DNA from: Isoptericola luteus
GTDB lineage: Bacteria; Actinomycetota; Actinomycetes; Actinomycetales; Cellulomonadaceae
Length of the DNA: 64,000 bases
Direction: 5' to 3'
Assembly: GCF_020297055.1 (NCBI RefSeq)
Contig: NZ_JAIXCQ010000001.1
Span: forward strand, 192,128 to 256,127
The position numbers were made by a program, and so were the translations under genes. Under the pieces are notes generated by a model, which worked only from the letters and a program-made list of their open reading frames with translations, searched no databases and was not told the DNA's origin. Within the stretch, counting starts at the first letter, position 1; every line of letters begins with the position of its first letter. Positions 1-8,545 of this stretch are shown in pieces.

Positions 1-92
1 GGCGCGCCCCGTCATCCTCCCCCCCCCCCCCCCCCCCCGGGGGGGGGGGGGGGGGGGCCCCGCCCCCCCCCCCCCCCCGGCCCCCCCCCCCC
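1..92. other. Low-complexity poly-C/poly-G stretch, probable assembly artefact
   Basis: The stretch consists of 20 C (19-38), 19 G (39-57), 16 C (63-78) and 12 C (81-92) with almost nothing between them. The C20/G19 pair would fold into a perfect hairpin. Runs of this length are not expected even in a GC-rich actinobacterial chromosome. The window edge probably lies on a badly resolved hairpin or contig end. No gene is visible here. Confidence 0.7.
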
Positions 93-112
93 GCTCACAA
101 CACTGACTGGGG

Positions 113-1438
113 TCAGCCGAGGAGCGGATGGTTCCCGCGGACGGTGCCCTGCGGGTCGCGGGCGCGCTTGAGGTCCTGCAGCCGTGCGAGGGTCGGCGCG
201 TCGAAGGCGGCGGCGGCCCGCTCGCCCGGGGCGAGGAACGTGACCGGCTTGCGCCCCGAGGCGACGCCGTCCAGGTCGTGCGTCAGCCGGGCGAGACGGT
301 CACCGACCGCCGTCGAGATCCCCGGCTCGAACGCGAGCCCGAAGCCGTAGAGCAGGTAGGGCTCGGTGACCGCGCCGAGCGCGCCCGCGCCCGGGCCCGG
401 CTCGGCGAGCGCGCCGCCCAGGTGCCGCAGCTGGAGCATCAGGAGCGGCGCGACGGGGCTCGTGAACAGGTGCTCGACGGCGCCGCTGTCGACCCCGGTC
501 AGGAGCTCGGCGCGCGACCGTCCCGCGGCGGGGTCGGTCGGGTCGGCGGTGATGCCGCCCACGGCGTCCAGGGCGACGGGTCCGATCTCGTGCGCGACGG
601 CGTCGCCCACCGCCGCGAACGGGCTCAGCAGGTCGCGCGCGGTGGCCGCGTCGCCGAGGAACGCTGCGTGCAGCACCACGACGGCCGGGGCGCCGGGGGC
701 CTCGACCCGCGAGAGCCACAGGCTGAGCTCGCGCGGCGCCGCGGCCGTGACCTCGCGGTAGACGGCGAGGACCTCCCCGGCGCGACGGGCGGGCCATACC
801 GTCCGGCCGCCGGCGAACGCGGGCACGGGCTCGAGGCCGAGCTCCAGCGCCGTGACGACGGCGAGGTCGCCACCGGCCCCGCGCAGGGCCCAGAACAGGT
901 CGGGGTCCCGGGTCGCGTCGACGGTCCGTGGCGTGCCCTCGGCGTCGACGACGTCGATCGAGCGCACATGGTCCGCCGCGAGGCCGAACACCCGGCTGAA
1001 CCAGCCCAGGCCGCCCCCGAGCGTGTACCCGGCGACCCCGACGCCGGGCGCGCTGCCGAGCAGGCCGGTGAGCCCGTGGGGTGCGGCCGCGGCCTGCACG
1101 TCGGCCCAGCGCGCCCCGGCGCCGACCCGCGCGACGCGGGCCGCCCGGTCCACCTCGACGTGGTCCAGGCGACCGGTCCGCAGCAGGATCGTGCCGTCGG
1201 CCTCGCCCGTGGCGCCGTGCCCCGTCGACTGCGCCGCCACGGCGTGCCCGGCCGCGCGGGCGAAGCGGACGGTGGCCGCGACGTCGTCGGCGTCCGCGGC
1301 CTCGACGACGGCGTCCACGCGCTGCCGCACGGCGAGGTTCCAGGGGGTCGCGGCCCGGGCGAAGGCGTCGTCGCCGGGCCGCAGCAGGCGTCCGTGCAGC
1401 GTGTCGGCGAGGGTCTCGGTCGAGGTCGGTGCGGTCAT
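113..1438 (-). CDS. FAD-linked oxidase, berberine-bridge-enzyme family
   Basis: This 441-residue flavoprotein has the PCMH-type FAD-binding fold. Residues 45-80 give the first FAD segment, and STGHG holds His74, the usual site of covalent 8-alpha FAD attachment. The segment GVGVAGYTLGGG (about 132-143) is the second FAD loop. A BBE C-terminal motif (VRGNHPL) lies near the end. The Cys that makes bicovalent FAD in many family members is replaced by Ala130, so only single covalent attachment is expected. The ATG at 1438 is chosen because GAGGAG lies 4 bases upstream; a longer frame to 1519 has no such site. The substrate is unknown. The gene is divergent from the ECF sigma gene and has an ECF41-like promoter facing it, so control by that sigma factor is likely. 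Confidence 0.85.
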   Translation of the reverse strand: MTAPTSTETLADTLHGRLLRPGDDAFARAATPWNLAVRQRVDAVVEAADADDVAATVRFARAAGHAVAAQSTGHGATGEADGTILLRTGRLDHVEVDRAARVARVGAGARWADVQAAAAPHGLTGLLGSAPGVGVAGYTLGGGLGWFSRVFGLAADHVRSIDVVDAEGTPRTVDATRDPDLFWALRGAGGDLAVVTALELGLEPVPAFAGGRTVWPARRAGEVLAVYREVTAAAPRELSLWLSRVEAPGAPAVVVLHAAFLGDAATARDLLSPFAAVGDAVAHEIGPVALDAVGGITADPTDPAAGRSRAELLTGVDSGAVEHLFTSPVAPLLMLQLRHLGGALAEPGPGAGALGAVTEPYLLYGFGLAFEPGISTAVGDRLARLTHDLDGVASGRKPVTFLAPGERAAAAFDAPTLARLQDLKRARDPQGTVRGNHPLLG

Positions 1439-1514
1439 CGGTGCTCCTCGGGGTCTCGCCGGTGTCGGGCCCACATGGTTCCCTGGCACCGGCAGCGTCT
1501 GCTGTCCTCCCTCT

Positions 1515-1541
1515 GACACGACCCGACGCAGGAGTGTGACA
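1515..1541 (-). promoter_or_regulatory. ECF41-like promoter reading into the FAD oxidase gene
   Basis: On the minus strand TGTCACA (1541-1535) is followed after exactly 16 bases by TGTC (1518-1515). The published ECF41 target motif is TGTCACA-N16-CGTC, so this differs at one base. The -35 element touches the start region of the sigma gene itself. Transcription would begin near 1508 and leave a leader of about 70 bases before the oxidase ATG. Confidence 0.5.
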
Positions 1542-1542
1542 G

Positions 1543-2445
1543 GTGACCGCAGATCTGCTCGCGGAACAGTTCGAGACGTACCGGCCGCACCTGCGGACGG
1601 TGGCCTACCGGGTGCTCGGCTCGGGCGCCGACGCCGACGACGCCGTCCAGGAGGCCTGGGTACGGGCCCACGGCGCGGGGGCGGACGGCGTCGAGAACCT
1701 GGGCGGCTGGCTCACGACGATCGTCGGCAGGGTCGCGCTCAACCTGCTCCGTGCGCGCACGTCACGCCGCGAGACGGCGTGGGCGACCGGCGAGGAGCGG
1801 TGGGGCGACCGGGTGCCCGACCCGGTGCTCGCCGCGGACGTCGTCGCCCCCGCCGGGCCCGAGCAGCGGGCGGTGACGTCGGACGAGCTCGCCGACGCGC
1901 TGGTGGTCGTGCTCGACGCGCTGACCCCGGCCGAGCGCGTCGCCTTCGTGCTGCACGACCAGTTCTCCGTGCCGTTCGAGGACGTCGCTCCGATCGTCGG
2001 AGAGTCCGTGGCGGCCACCCGCCAGCTCGCGAGCCGGGCACGGCGCAAGGTGCGCGACGCGACCCCGCAGCAGGACGACCTCGCCCGCCGCCGGGAGGTG
2101 GTCGCCGCCTACCTCGCGGCTTCGCAGGCCGGTGACTTCGACGCCCTGCTGGCGCTCCTGGACCCCGAGGTGGTGGTGCGGGTGGACTACGGGCCGGGCG
2201 CCGCCGCGCGGTGGGTCCGCGGGGCGCGCGCCGTCGCGGACCAGGCCGCGCTGCACTTCGGTACCGCGGCGTTCTCGCGCCGGGTGCTGGTCAACGGCTC
2301 GCCGGGCCTGGTCACCGTGCTCGACGACGGCAGCGTCTTCTCGGTGCTCGCGTTCAGCGTGCGCGACGGACGGGTCTCGGGCATCGACATCCTGTCGGAC
2401 CGCGACCGGCTCAGGGTCCACGACGGGTCGGTGCCGCAGGACTGA
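1543..2445 (+). CDS. RNA polymerase sigma factor, ECF41/SigJ type
   Basis: This is a 300-residue extracytoplasmic-function sigma factor. Region 2 lies at about residues 9-75 (FETYRPHLRTVAYRVLG, DADDAVQEAWVRA) and region 4 at about 115-165 (LTPAERVAFVLHDQFSVPFEDV). About 130 further residues form a SnoaL-like domain, the hallmark of ECF41/SigJ factors, which use this tail in place of a separate anti-sigma factor. A near-match to the conserved tail motif is visible (VNGSPGLVTVLDDG). The GTG at 1543 follows AGGAG at 1530-1534. ECF41 genes typically sit beside a carboxymuconolactone decarboxylase, oxidoreductase or epimerase gene; here the partner is the divergent FAD oxidase. No anti-sigma gene is adjacent, as expected. 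Confidence 0.9.
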   Translation: MTADLLAEQFETYRPHLRTVAYRVLGSGADADDAVQEAWVRAHGAGADGVENLGGWLTTIVGRVALNLLRARTSRRETAWATGEERWGDRVPDPVLAADVVAPAGPEQRAVTSDELADALVVVLDALTPAERVAFVLHDQFSVPFEDVAPIVGESVAATRQLASRARRKVRDATPQQDDLARRREVVAAYLAASQAGDFDALLALLDPEVVVRVDYGPGAAARWVRGARAVADQAALHFGTAAFSRRVLVNGSPGLVTVLDDGSVFSVLAFSVRDGRVSGIDILSDRDRLRVHDGSVPQD

Positions 2446-2521
2446 ACGCTCCGACGCCGTCCCCAGAGCGGCGTCGTGCACAGCCTGCTCGCCGGGTCGT
2501 CCTCGGCCGCCCGGCGGCTCC

Positions 2522-2535
2522 TAGCGTCGCGGCCA
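2522..2535 (+). promoter_or_regulatory. Extended -10 element for a leaderless start
   Basis: TAGCGT (2522-2527) lies 7 bases before the ATG at 2535 and there is no Shine-Dalgarno sequence. This fits a leaderless transcript starting at the A of ATG, a common arrangement in actinobacteria. Confidence 0.35.
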
Positions 2536-2774
2536 TGACCAGCCTTCAGCTCCCGGGAGCCGACGTCGCGGGTGCCGCCCGCGCCCATCTGCTCGGCGCG
2601 CACGCGCGCGTCACCGACGCGGTCACGACGGCGCACCGCAGCCTGGCGGTCGCGTGGTCGTCGCCCGCGGCGGACGCGTTCCGGGCCGACGTCGGGGACC
2701 TCGTCGCGGCGGTCGACGGGGACCTGAGGGTCATCGAGGCGGCGGCGGCGTCGGTGCCCGAGGGGGTGCGGTGA
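2535..2774 (+). CDS. Small WXG100-like helical protein
   Basis: This is a 79-residue, all-helical, Ala-rich protein with no signal peptide. A Trp-41-centred turn (VAWSSPAADAFRADV) separates two amphipathic helices, as in ESAT-6/WXG100 proteins, where the motif is WxG followed by AAxxF. Here the third residue is Ser, not Gly, so the match is only approximate. Its stop overlaps the GTG of the following lipase-like gene, so the two are translationally coupled. That pairing resembles a type VII secretion effector with its small helical partner. No secretion-apparatus gene is in the window, so the role stays inferred. Confidence 0.6.
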   Translation: MTSLQLPGADVAGAARAHLLGAHARVTDAVTTAHRSLAVAWSSPAADAFRADVGDLVAAVDGDLRVIEAAAASVPEGVR

Positions 2775-4396
2775 GCGGGGACCCGCTCGGGGGCGGGCTC
2801 TCGCCGCGGGACACGCTGACCGTGGTCGGCGGGCAGCGGCTGACCCGGGTGGACGCGGACGCCGTGCTGGGTGCGGCGGCGCTCGTCGCGGACGTCGCGG
2901 ACGCATTGCGCTCGGCCGCCCTGAGCTGCTCCGCCGTCGCCGGTGACCTGCACCGCTCGACGTGGGTGCCGGTCCTCACGGCGCCGCCGTTCGGCCGTCG
3001 TCTCGAGCCCTGGGAGGTCGCCGCGCGCCTGCGGGCCGCGGAGCTCGCCCGCCAGGCCGCAGAGCGTCTGGCGCGGCGGGGCGAGCGGGCGGAGCAGATC
3101 GCCCTGCGACTGCGGCTCGCCGCAGGGCTGTACCGGCGCTCCGGGTCGGTGGTGGAACAGATGGTCTCCGCCCGTGTCGCGGGCACCCTCGCCGTCGTCG
3201 GTCGGTTCGTGGACGGCGTGGTGCTGCCCCCCGTCCACCTCGCCGCGGCAGTGTCCGGCTGGGTGCTGCCGGAGACGGCGTCGAGCGGGGTCCCGGCACC
3301 TCCTGCCTGGGGTGCGGCGCTGCCGCCCGCCACCCGGGAGGTCACCGGCGCCGGCGGCCCGGGCGCCGTCGTGTGGCGGGGGCTGTCGCCCTACGCCGAC
3401 GAGGTGGTCGCGGGCCTGGCCTGGGGCGTGGACCCGTTCGGCGGCCTCACGGGGTCCGCGGGCGAGCTCGCCGGGCTGGTGCACGCGGCGATGCCCGACA
3501 CCACGGTGGAGGTCCTCGAGGTCGCGACCCAGGACTCCGGCACCGGACCGCCCGCCTGGGCGGACCGGCCGTCGGGCACCGTCGCCGAGGCGCTCGCACG
3601 CACCGCCGACCTCTACCCGCACGGCAGCGGGATCGTGGGACGGCCGGGCACGGGGGCGCCCCCGGGCACGGTCGCGGTCGAGGAGGTGACCCACGACGAC
3701 GGGACGACGTCGTGGACCGTGCTGGTGCCTGGGACGCAGCAGCTGCTCTCCACCACCCACCCGTTCGACGGGCTCACCGACCTGCAGCTCATGGCGCACC
3801 AGGCGGCCGACGTCACCGACGCCGTGAACCAGGCGCTGGAGCAGGCGGGTGCGGCACCCGACGAGCCGGTGGTGCTGGTGGGGCACAGCCTCGGCGGGAT
3901 CGCCGCCGTCGCGCTCGCCTCGTCCCCGGCGTTCCGGTCCCGGCACCCGGTGGGCGGCGTCGTGACGGCGGGCACGCCCTCAGCCACGTTCACCACCCCG
4001 CGCGGGGTCCCGGTGCTGCACCTGGAGAACGACGAGGAGCTGGTCTCCCCGGCGGACGGGCGCTCGAGCGCCCAGAACCCTGGCACCCGGGACCGGGTCA
4101 CCGTGGGCCGGGCGCTGCGGGCATCCGCGGACCGCGCCGACCGGGCGGCGTCGGGCAGCCTCTCGCTCGCGCACGCGATGCCCACGCACCTGCGCACCCT
4201 CGCGGCGGCGCAGGCGTCGCAGAACGTGCAGGTGGCGGGCGTCGTCGAGCGTCTCGAAGGACTGCTCGACGGCCGGTCCGCGCAGACCCGGTTCTACGCC
4301 GCCCGACGTGTCGGGGACCCGGGCGTGGTCATGGCGCCCGGGCCCGACGGCGTGGGGGCCCCGGTCAGTCCTTCTTCGGGGCGAACGCCCCGATGA
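2771..4396 (+). CDS. Alpha/beta hydrolase (lipase-like) with helical N-terminal region
   Basis: The protein has 541 residues. The first 190 or so are mostly helical and Arg/Ala-rich. The C-terminal half is an alpha/beta hydrolase with the nucleophile elbow VVLVGHSLGG (Ser373), as in class-3 lipases and PGAP1-like hydrolases. A later segment (VPVLHLENDEELVSPADG) could hold the acid residue, and His lies in SLAHAMPTH. No signal peptide is visible. GTG at 2771 overlaps the stop of the WXG-like gene by 4 bases, which supports this start over in-frame codons further upstream. The layout of small WXG-like protein followed by helical-N-terminus lipase suggests a secreted effector, but an intracellular esterase is possible. 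The 3' end overlaps the convergent membrane-protein gene by 32 bases. Confidence 0.75.
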   Translation: MSGDPLGGGLSPRDTLTVVGGQRLTRVDADAVLGAAALVADVADALRSAALSCSAVAGDLHRSTWVPVLTAPPFGRRLEPWEVAARLRAAELARQAAERLARRGERAEQIALRLRLAAGLYRRSGSVVEQMVSARVAGTLAVVGRFVDGVVLPPVHLAAAVSGWVLPETASSGVPAPPAWGAALPPATREVTGAGGPGAVVWRGLSPYADEVVAGLAWGVDPFGGLTGSAGELAGLVHAAMPDTTVEVLEVATQDSGTGPPAWADRPSGTVAEALARTADLYPHGSGIVGRPGTGAPPGTVAVEEVTHDDGTTSWTVLVPGTQQLLSTTHPFDGLTDLQLMAHQAADVTDAVNQALEQAGAAPDEPVVLVGHSLGGIAAVALASSPAFRSRHPVGGVVTAGTPSATFTTPRGVPVLHLENDEELVSPADGRSSAQNPGTRDRVTVGRALRASADRADRAASGSLSLAHAMPTHLRTLAAAQASQNVQVAGVVERLEGLLDGRSAQTRFYAARRVGDPGVVMAPGPDGVGAPVSPSSGRTPR

Positions 4397-4766
4397 TCGC
4401 CTGCAGCACCGCGAGGATGAGGGCGATCCAGATGAACCACCAGAACCCGCCGGTGACCTCGACGCCCCAGTCGCCGAACCAGCCCTGGTCGGTGATCCAG
4501 GTGGTGAGCCACAGCACGAAGGCGTTGATGACGAGGTAGAAGAGCCCGAGCGTCAGGATCAGCAGCGGGATCGAGATGATGCTGAGGATCGGCTTGACGA
4601 AGCTGCTGATCACGGTGAACACCAGCGCCACCCCGAGGATGACGAGGATGCGGTTCAGCGTGCTGTCGTCGCCGCCGTAGATCTCGAGGTTGGTGAAGAT
4701 CAGGTCGCTCAGCCACAGCGCGACGGCCGTGACGATGGTGCGGACGATGAAGTTCATGCGCGTCAT
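4365..4766 (-). CDS. Phage-holin-4/YvlD-type membrane protein
   Basis: This 133-residue protein has four predicted membrane segments (FIVRTIVTAVALWLSDLIF, ILVILGVALVFTVISSFV, LLILTLGLFYLVINAFVLWL, FIWIALILAVLQAIIGAF). The motif VKPILSIISIPLLILTLGLF is typical of the YvlD / phage_holin_4_2 family. These are small chromosomal membrane proteins of unclear function and are not real phage holins. ATG at 4766 and ATG at 4757 are both possible; neither has a strong ribosome-binding site. The gene is divergent from the aminotransferase and convergent with the hydrolase. Confidence 0.85.
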   Translation of the reverse strand: MTRMNFIVRTIVTAVALWLSDLIFTNLEIYGGDDSTLNRILVILGVALVFTVISSFVKPILSIISIPLLILTLGLFYLVINAFVLWLTTWITDQGWFGDWGVEVTGGFWWFIWIALILAVLQAIIGAFAPKKD

Positions 4767-4840
4767 CGTGGCACGTCCGGGGCTCGCGCGGACAGAGGCC
4801 CGGCCGCACGGGCCCGCGCCGGGTGGCATCCTTGACGGCT

Positions 4841-5929
4841 GTGAGCACTGCTGCCGACTCGTCGACCGTCCCGCTGCGCGCCGCCGTCGCCGCGCTGCCC
4901 CCCTACGTCCCGGGCGCGCGCCCCGCGCCGGGGGCGAGGCTGTGGAAGCTGTCGTCGAACGAGAACCCGTACGCGCCCCTGCCGTCGGTGCTGGAGGCGA
5001 TCGCCCGCGCCGCGGCCGAGGCGAACCGCTACCCGGACATGTACGCCACCGACCTGGTCGCGGCGCTCGCAGCGCACGTCGGCGTCCCCAACGACCAGGT
5101 CGTGGTCGGCAACGGGTCCGTCGCCGTGCTCAGCCACGTGCTGCAGGCCGTCGTCGAGCCCGGCGACGAGGTCGTGTACCCCTGGCGGTCGTTCGAGGCC
5201 TACCCCATCGCGGTCGCCGTCGCGGGCGGTGCCTCCGTCACGGTGCCGGTGGGCCACGACGGGCGGCTCGACCTGCCCGCGATGACGGCGGCCGTCACGC
5301 CGCGCACCCGCGTCGTCATGGTCTGCACGCCCAACAACCCCACCGGCCCCGCGGTGCACGCCGACGAGCTCGAGACGCTTCTCGCCGCCGTGCCGGGCGA
5401 CGTTCTCGTGATCGTCGACGAGGCGTACCTCGAGTTCGTGCGCGACCCGCAGGCGCCCGACGGCGTCGACCTGCTGCGGCGGCACCCGAACGTCGTGCTG
5501 CTGCGCACGCTGTCCAAGGCGTACGGGCTGGCGGGCCTGCGGGTCGGCTACGCGGTCGCGGCCCCGCGCCTGGCCGCGGGGATCCGCGCGGTGTCGACGC
5601 CGTTCGGCGTCTCGCACGTCGCCCAGGCGGCGGCGCTCGCGTCGCTCGAGGCGGCGGCGCAGGCGGAGCTGCTGGAGCACGTGTCGGCCCTGGTGGCCGA
5701 GCGCGACCGGGTCACCGCGGCGCTGCGATCCCAGGGGTGGGAGCTGCCGGAGACGCACGCCAACTTCGTCTGGTTCCCGCTCGCCGAGGCGACCATGGAC
5801 CGTGCGGCCGAGGCGACCGCGGCCGGCGTCCTCGTGCGGCCGTTCGCGGGCGACGGCCTGCGCGTGAGCATCGGCGAGGTGGAGGCGAACGACGCCTTCC
5901 TCGCTCTCGCCGCGACCTGGCGCCCCTGA
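4841..5929 (+). CDS. hisC: Histidinol-phosphate aminotransferase-like (HisC family)
   Basis: A 362-residue PLP-dependent class I/II aminotransferase. Family signatures are the substrate-clamp segment LSSNENPYAPLPSVL near the start, VCTPNNPTG in the middle, the catalytic lysine segment LRTLSKAYGLAGLRVGY, and IVDEAYLEF. HisC converts imidazole-acetol phosphate to histidinol phosphate with glutamate as amino donor. No other his gene is nearby, so this may be a second HisC-type copy or an aromatic aminotransferase. GTG at 4841 is preferred because CATCCT sits 8 bases upstream, fitting a leaderless start; an in-frame GTG at 4823 would add six residues. Confidence 0.85.
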   Translation: MSTAADSSTVPLRAAVAALPPYVPGARPAPGARLWKLSSNENPYAPLPSVLEAIARAAAEANRYPDMYATDLVAALAAHVGVPNDQVVVGNGSVAVLSHVLQAVVEPGDEVVYPWRSFEAYPIAVAVAGGASVTVPVGHDGRLDLPAMTAAVTPRTRVVMVCTPNNPTGPAVHADELETLLAAVPGDVLVIVDEAYLEFVRDPQAPDGVDLLRRHPNVVLLRTLSKAYGLAGLRVGYAVAAPRLAAGIRAVSTPFGVSHVAQAAALASLEAAAQAELLEHVSALVAERDRVTAALRSQGWELPETHANFVWFPLAEATMDRAAEATAAGVLVRPFAGDGLRVSIGEVEANDAFLALAATWRP

Positions 5930-5948
5930 CCCCAACACCCAGGTGGGG

Positions 5949-7689
5949 TCAGCGGGGGAGGTTGCGCAGGTTCGAGCGCGCCATCGACATGACCTCGCCC
6001 ATGCCGCCGCCGAAGATCTGCTTGGTCATGGCGGTCGCGAAGCCACGGATCTGACCGGTGGTGATGGACGGCGGGATGGACAGCGCGTTCGGGTCGGTGA
6101 CGACCTCGATGAGGGCGGGACCCTGGCGGTCCAGCCCGTCCCTGAGCGCCGCGCGCAGGTCCTTCGGCCGCTCGACGCGCACGGACGGGATGCCGACGGC
6201 GAGCCCGATGTTGCGGTAGTCGACGGGGGGCGAGTCGGTGCCGTAGGACGGCAGGCCCTCGACGAGCATCTCGAGCTTGACCATGCCGAGGGTGGCGTTG
6301 TTGAACACGACGATCTTCACGGGCAGCTCGTGGGTGGCGACCGTGATGAGCTCGCCGAGCAGCATGGACAGACCGCCGTCGCCGGCGAGCGCCACCACCT
6401 GACGCCCCGGCTGGGCGAACGCCGCGCCGATGGCGTGCGGCAGCGCGTTGGCCATCGACCCGTGGATGAACGACCCGATGACGCGCCGCTTCCCGTTGGG
6501 CGTGAGGTACCGGGCAGCCCAGACGTTGTTCATGCCGGTGTCGACGGTAAAGACGGCGTCCTCGGCGGCCGTCTCGTCGAGCTGCACGGCCGCGTACTCG
6601 GGGTGGATCGGCGTGTGCTTCTCGACGTTGCGCGTGTACGCGCCGACGACCTTGGTCATGAGCCCGGCGTGGCGGTCCACCATCGAGCGCAGGAACTTGC
6701 GGTCCCGCTTGCGCTTGATCAGCGGGTTGAGCAGCCGCAGCGCCTCGCCCACGTCGCCGTGCACGGGCAGGTCCAACCGGGTGCGGCGGCCCAGGTGCGA
6801 GGCGTCGATGTCGATCTGTGCGGTGCGCACGTCGGCGGGCAGGAACGAGTCGTACGGGAAGTCGGTGCCGATGAGCACGAGCAGGTCGGCGTCGTGCATC
6901 GCCTCGTGGCACGAGCCGTAGCCGAGCAGGCCGGACATGCCGACGTCGTGCGGGTTCTCGTACTGGATGATCTCCTTGCCGCGCAGCGAGTGGCCGACGG
7001 GCGCCGCGGCGAGGTCCGCGAGCTCGAGGACGGCGTCGCGCGCCCCCCGCGCCCCGGCGCCGACGAACAGCGTGACCTTCTTCGCCTTGTTGATCGCCGC
7101 GGCGAGGGCCTCGACGTCCTCGTCGTTCGGCACGACGCGCGCCGGGCAGGCGCCGGGCACCAGGATCGGGGCGTCGTCGTCGGGCACGCGCTCGTCGGCG
7201 ACGTCGCCGGGCAGGGTGAGCACCGCGACGCCGGGGGGCGGCGAGCGCGTGCTGGATGGCGGAGCGGGTGACGCGCGGCAGCTGCGCGGCCGTCGAGATC
7301 ATCTCCGAGAACACGGACGACTCGGTGAACAGCCGGTCCGGGTGGGTCTCCTGGAAGAACCCCGTGCCGATCTGCGGGCTGGGGATGTGCGAAGCGATCG
7401 CGAGGACGGGCAGGCGTGAGCGGTTCGCGTCGTAGAGGCCGTTGATGAGGTGCAGGTTGCCCGGCCCGCACGACCCGGCGCAGACGGCGAGCCCGCCGGT
7501 GACCTCGGCGTCCGCGGCGGCGGCGAACGCGGCGGCCTCCTCGTGGCGCACGTGCACCCAGTCGATGCCCTCGGTGCGGCGCACGGCGTCCACGACGGGG
7601 TTGAGGGAGTCCCCGACGATGCCGTAGATGCGCTGCACCCCGGCGGCGACGAGCTGGTCCACCAGGTGTTCGGCGACGGTGCGGGCCAC
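5949..7689 (-). pseudogene. poxB: Pyruvate dehydrogenase (quinone)/pyruvate oxidase, broken by one extra base
   Basis: This is a ThDP-dependent enzyme of the PoxB family (pyruvate to acetate and CO2, electrons to quinone). The N-terminal part (about 150 residues: VAEHLVDQLVAAGVQRIYGI, HEEAAAFAA, GPGNLHLINGLYDA) reads from GTG 7689, with GGAGG 6 bases upstream. The rest, from VAVLTLPGDVADERV through the ThDP motif GDGGLSMLLGELIT to the C terminus, reads in another frame from about 7235. Removing one G from the run of six at 7233-7238 joins them into a continuous protein of about 579 residues with PoxB-like spacing. The break is in a homopolymer, so sequencing error is the first explanation and phase variation or true loss the second. 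It is divergent from the transketolase pair. Confidence 0.85.
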
Positions 7690-7797
7690 GATCGACCTCC
7701 GAGAGTTGGGGACGGCGTTCCCTGCCGATCCTGCCCCGGGGCGGGCCCTCGTGCAGGGTGGCCGTGCGGGTCGGCGACGTGGGGCGCACCACAACCC

Positions 7798-7828
7798 TTG
7801 ACCTCAACTAAGGTTGAGGTCACACGAT
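7798..7828 (+). promoter_or_regulatory. MerR/SoxR-type operator-promoter with 19-bp spacer
   Basis: TTGACC (-35, 7798-7803) and CACGAT (-10, 7823-7828) are 19 bases apart, the over-long spacer typical of MerR-family promoters. The spacer holds a perfect inverted repeat, TGACCTCAAC-TAAG-GTTGAGGTCA (7799-7822), close to the known SoxR box, whose half-site is CCTCAAG. The ATG of the transketolase gene lies 6 bases after the -10, so the mRNA would be leaderless. No MerR-family gene is in the window; the regulator must act in trans. Confidence 0.6.
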
Positions 7829-7834
7829 CGAGGC

Positions 7835-8545
7835 ATGACGACGACCACCGCACCCTCGACCACGGCCCACGCCGGCGTCCCGCAGCACGTGCTCGACCTC
7901 GTCGCCCGCGTCACCGGCGACGAGAAGCACGACCCGAGCGCCCACTCGACGCTCGACGTGGTGTGGACGCTCTACGACCAGGTGCTCCGGGTGGACCCCG
8001 AGCACCCCGACGACCCCGACCGGGACCGCTTCCTGCTGTCCAAGGGCCACGGGCCGGCGTCCACGTACGCCGTGCTCGCCGCGAAAGGCTTCTTCCCCGC
8101 CGCCTGGCTGGACGACGTCGCCTCCTGGGACTCGCGGCTGGGGCACCACCCCGACCGCACGCTCGTGCCGGGCGTCGAGATCGGCAGCGGCTCGCTCGGG
8201 CACGGCCTGCCGATCTCGGTGGGCCTCTCGCTGGGCCTGCGCCACCGCACCGCCGCCCGGGTGGTCGTGCTCGTCGGCGACGCCGAGCTCGACGAGGGCA
8301 GCAACGCCGAGGCGATCGCCGTCGCCGGCCGCTTCGGCCTCGGCAACGTCACCTGCGTCGTCGTGGACAACCGCAGCGACAACCTCGGCTGGCCCGGCGG
8401 CATCGCCGCCCGGTTCCACGTCGAGGGCTGGGCCACGGCGCACGCGGTGGCCACCGACCACGCCACCCTCGCCGCCGCGCTGCGGCGCACCGACCCGGAC
8501 CGGCCCACCGCCGTCGTCGTGACCGCCCTGAAGGGGGACGCATGA
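7835..8545 (+). CDS. Transketolase, N-terminal (ThDP-binding) subunit
   Basis: This 236-residue protein is the first half of a split transketolase. It contains the N-terminal domain signatures FLLSKGHGPASTYAVLA (the family GH motif), GSGSLGHGLPISVGLSLG, and the ThDP/Mg motif VVLVGDAELDEGSNAEA followed by VVVDNRSDNLGWPG. Full transketolases are 650-700 residues; here the pyrimidine-binding and C-terminal domains are on the next gene, which overlaps by 4 bases. The pair moves two-carbon units between sugar phosphates (pentose phosphate pathway or a related transfer). ATG 7835 is chosen over the upstream in-frame start at 7814 because it sits 6 bases after the predicted -10. Confidence 0.9.
   Translation: MTTTTAPSTTAHAGVPQHVLDLVARVTGDEKHDPSAHSTLDVVWTLYDQVLRVDPEHPDDPDRDRFLLSKGHGPASTYAVLAAKGFFPAAWLDDVASWDSRLGHHPDRTLVPGVEIGSGSLGHGLPISVGLSLGLRHRTAARVVVLVGDAELDEGSNAEAIAVAGRFGLGNVTCVVVDNRSDNLGWPGGIAARFHVEGWATAHAVATDHATLAAALRRTDPDRPTAVVVTALKGDA

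Noticed and set aside
1-92. Telomere or i-motif-forming element
   Set aside because: No repeat unit and no other end-of-chromosome feature; assembly error explains it better.
128-1516. 462-residue plus-strand open frame opposite the FAD oxidase
   Set aside because: Arg/Gly-rich shadow of a GC-rich gene; the minus strand carries clear FAD-binding motifs and a ribosome-binding site.
4365-4766. Phage holin as sign of a prophage
   Set aside because: The family is mostly chromosomal (YvlD type) and no other phage gene is near.
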